A stretch of 8,208 nt of DNA from a bacterium. GTDB lineage: Bacteria; Electryoneota; Electryoneia; Electryoneales; Electryoneaceae. Shown here in pieces: positions 6,797 to 8,208 of this stretch; the first letter of the stretch is position 1, and each line of letters starts with the position of its first letter. The translations under genes and the position numbers were made by a program. The notes under the pieces are model-generated. The model did no database searches. It had not been told where the DNA came from and saw nothing but the letters and a program-made list of their open reading frames with translations. The stretch is from positions 1 through 8,208 of the forward strand of contig WJJA01000573.1 in assembly GCA_014729955.1 (NCBI GenBank), written 5' to 3'.

Positions 6797-8110
6797 CTAT
6801 TGTCCCATCGTCTGCTTTTCATCCGGTGTTACATCACGCACAACACGGAATCCGAGATCGGCGGATTTTGTATCTGGAGCAAAACCGCCGCGGGATGCAG
6901 AGCGGGTGTTCAGAGAATCGGTGTACACCGACCCGCCCCGCGCGACACGCAAATCGGTGGCCGGATCTTCCCATGCACTACCGTCCCCCGGCGCGCCTTC
7001 GTAGTTGTCATGGTAGTAATCAATACACCATTCACGCACATTGCCGAGCATGTCATAAAGCCCGAACTGGTTGGGAGTAAGCAAACCCGGCGGGTACGCT
7101 CGCACGTCATCGGGATTCTCGCCGAACCATGCAATGTCTTCCAGGTCGGTCACATACGACCCGAGATAATAGGGCGTCTGAGTACCGGCACGACAGGCGT
7201 ACTCCCACTCCGCTTCCGTGGGCAAACGGTAATTCTGATTCGGATCGATTTCGTTCAGGCGGAGCAGGAATTCCTGCACGTCGGTCCACGACACTTGTTC
7301 CACCGGCCGATCCTTGCCTTTTGCAAACGCTGGATTGTTGCCTTCCATTACCGCTTCCCACACCTCCTGGATCATCTCCGTGCGTTGGATCGCAAACGAT
7401 GGAACGGTAACGGTATGGATGGGCAGCTCATTTTGGATATCCATCTCGCCGCCCATTTCAAATTCACCGGCAGGGACAGCCACGAAGGCGCCGTCAAGAT
7501 AATCCATGATCATCTGGAGACGTGCTTCCTGTGCTTTTCGCTCCTGGTTCGCACGGAAAATCCCGAGCGCGACGAAGACCGCGATGATCAACACCGCAGG
7601 AATCACGACGCTGTATACGATTGTGTTCTTTCTGCGTTTTGCTTCCTGTTTCGGAATCGCATCACGAACCTGGTCAGCAAGAGCACCGATGTCCTTGTCA
7701 TCCGCATTCTCAGCAAGGTAGCCGTCCAGAACACCCAGAGCACGATACAAGTCGCCCACAGCCTGGTAGCTGTTGGCTTCCATCAGGACTCGAGCCTTTT
7801 GCTTTTCTGTCGCGTGGAAGACCAGCTCTTTCTCATCTTCCACCATGTCATCCTGAGCAATCAGTTTCTGGAGTTCAACGGCATTCTGGTAAGCGGTAGA
7901 AACATCACCATTTTCAAGCGCTTCGTTGCCGGCACGAGTAAACTCAGACGCCTTATTCAGGTCAAACTGGCAGCTGTTGATGATACGATTGATCTCATTA
8001 TCATCTTCCTGCAGTTTTTTGGCTTCTGTTGCGTGTCCGAGGGCGGTTCGAAGTTTCTTCTCTTGAAACGCCTGCGCGGCTTCGTTCTTCAGGGAGTTAA
8101 AATCCCCCAT
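6797..8110 (-). CDS. Membrane protein with TPR-like helical N-terminus and SUMF1 (FGE-like) domain
   Basis: The protein has 437 residues in three parts. Residues 1-155 are helical, with repeated A..A...G....A patterns (for example AVGDLYRALGVLDGYLAEN, 117-135) suggesting degenerate TPR units. A basic stretch KRRK (158-161) precedes a membrane helix at about 163-185, so the helical part should be cytoplasmic and the C-terminus external. Residues 205-425 form a SUMF1 domain: VAVPAGEFEMGG (210-221), PVEQVSWTDVQEFLLRLN (269-286), YRLPTEAEWEYACRAGT (294-310), NQFGLYDMLGNVREWC (347-362), RVARGGS (388-394) and GFRVVRD (420-426). In true formylglycine-generating enzymes two cysteines follow RGGS and bind copper; here that segment is VYTDSLNTRSASR with none (cysteines only at 47, 306 and 362). 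A sulfatase-activating role is therefore unlikely; binding, structural or signalling roles fit better. The ATG has GGAGGGG 6 bases upstream. Confidence 0.9.
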   Translation of the reverse strand: MGDFNSLKNEAAQAFQEKKLRTALGHATEAKKLQEDDNEINRIINSCQFDLNKASEFTRAGNEALENGDVSTAYQNAVELQKLIAQDDMVEDEKELVFHATEKQKARVLMEANSYQAVGDLYRALGVLDGYLAENADDKDIGALADQVRDAIPKQEAKRRKNTIVYSVVIPAVLIIAVFVALGIFRANQERKAQEARLQMIMDYLDGAFVAVPAGEFEMGGEMDIQNELPIHTVTVPSFAIQRTEMIQEVWEAVMEGNNPAFAKGKDRPVEQVSWTDVQEFLLRLNEIDPNQNYRLPTEAEWEYACRAGTQTPYYLGSYVTDLEDIAWFGENPDDVRAYPPGLLTPNQFGLYDMLGNVREWCIDYYHDNYEGAPGDGSAWEDPATDLRVARGGSVYTDSLNTRSASRGGFAPDTKSADLGFRVVRDVTPDEKQTMGQ

Positions 8111-8116
8111 CGTCTA

Positions 8117-8123
8117 CCCCTCC
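8117..8123 (-). promoter_or_regulatory. Strong ribosome binding site of the SUMF1-domain gene
   Basis: The minus strand reads GGAGGGG here, 6 bases before the ATG whose complement is at 8108-8110. It fixes the start of the 437-residue protein. Further upstream (8124-8208) only a poor promoter candidate is visible. Confidence 0.7.
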
Positions 8124-8208
8124 GTCGCGATCTGTTGAACGTTTTCGTTTTCGACGCTGTAAGGTTCTCCACCCGCCGGTCAAATGGCGGAAATCAGTCG
8201 CTCAGAGC

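Noticed and set aside
8151..8182. Minus-strand TTGACC with a TACAGC about 16 bases downstream as a promoter for the SUMF1-domain gene
   Set aside because: The -10 matches only three of six consensus bases, so the support is too weak to annotate.
8180..8208. Possible end of another minus-strand gene (SERLISAI then TGA)
   Set aside because: Only eight codons are visible, so coding cannot be told from chance.
8184..8208. Possible start of a divergent plus-strand gene (ATG, MAEISRSE)
   Set aside because: The frame is cut after eight codons and no ribosome binding site lies at normal spacing.

Overview
The window looks like a chromosomal segment from a Gram-negative-type bacterium. I cannot place its lineage from the sequence alone. 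Base composition is moderately GC-rich, and the genes combine a HrcA-type heat-shock module with type IV pilus or type II secretion-like membrane proteins. Seven genes are supported: six rightward on the plus strand and one convergent on the minus strand. I see no tRNA, rRNA, CRISPR array, insertion sequence or phage gene, and every stretch longer than 300 bases is coding.

Positions 1-2585 hold the heat-shock part: the 3' two thirds of hrcA (its start lies left of the window), grpE, and dnaJ with a GTG start. dnaK is not between grpE and dnaJ, so the Hsp70 partner must be encoded elsewhere.

Positions 2600-6726 continue in the same direction with almost no spacing (3, 14, 21 and 21 bases, then a 4-base overlap). 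The genes are a membrane-anchored helix-hairpin-helix protein of ComEA type, an unrecognised 416-residue single-pass membrane protein, a 576-residue single-pass protein whose N-terminus resembles PilM/GspL, and rsmD, the 16S rRNA guanine-N2 methyltransferase. From grpE to rsmD this looks like one transcription unit that joins chaperones, an envelope-spanning set of unknown role, and a ribosome modification enzyme.

Positions 6724-6760 hold a hairpin between the converging genes. Its T-run lies on the minus-strand side, so it terminates the minus-strand gene best. That gene (6797-8110) encodes a three-part protein: a helical, TPR-like cytoplasmic segment, one membrane helix, and a C-terminal SUMF1 (formylglycine-generating-enzyme-like) domain without the catalytic cysteine pair. 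The last 98 bases hold its ribosome binding site and a short intergenic region.

The least explained part is the trio at 2600-6181. The GspL/PilM-like member has a roughly 200-residue acidic, proline-rich linker carrying four copies of a short acidic-hydrophobic motif, two of them inside a 96-base direct repeat whose differences are mostly synonymous.
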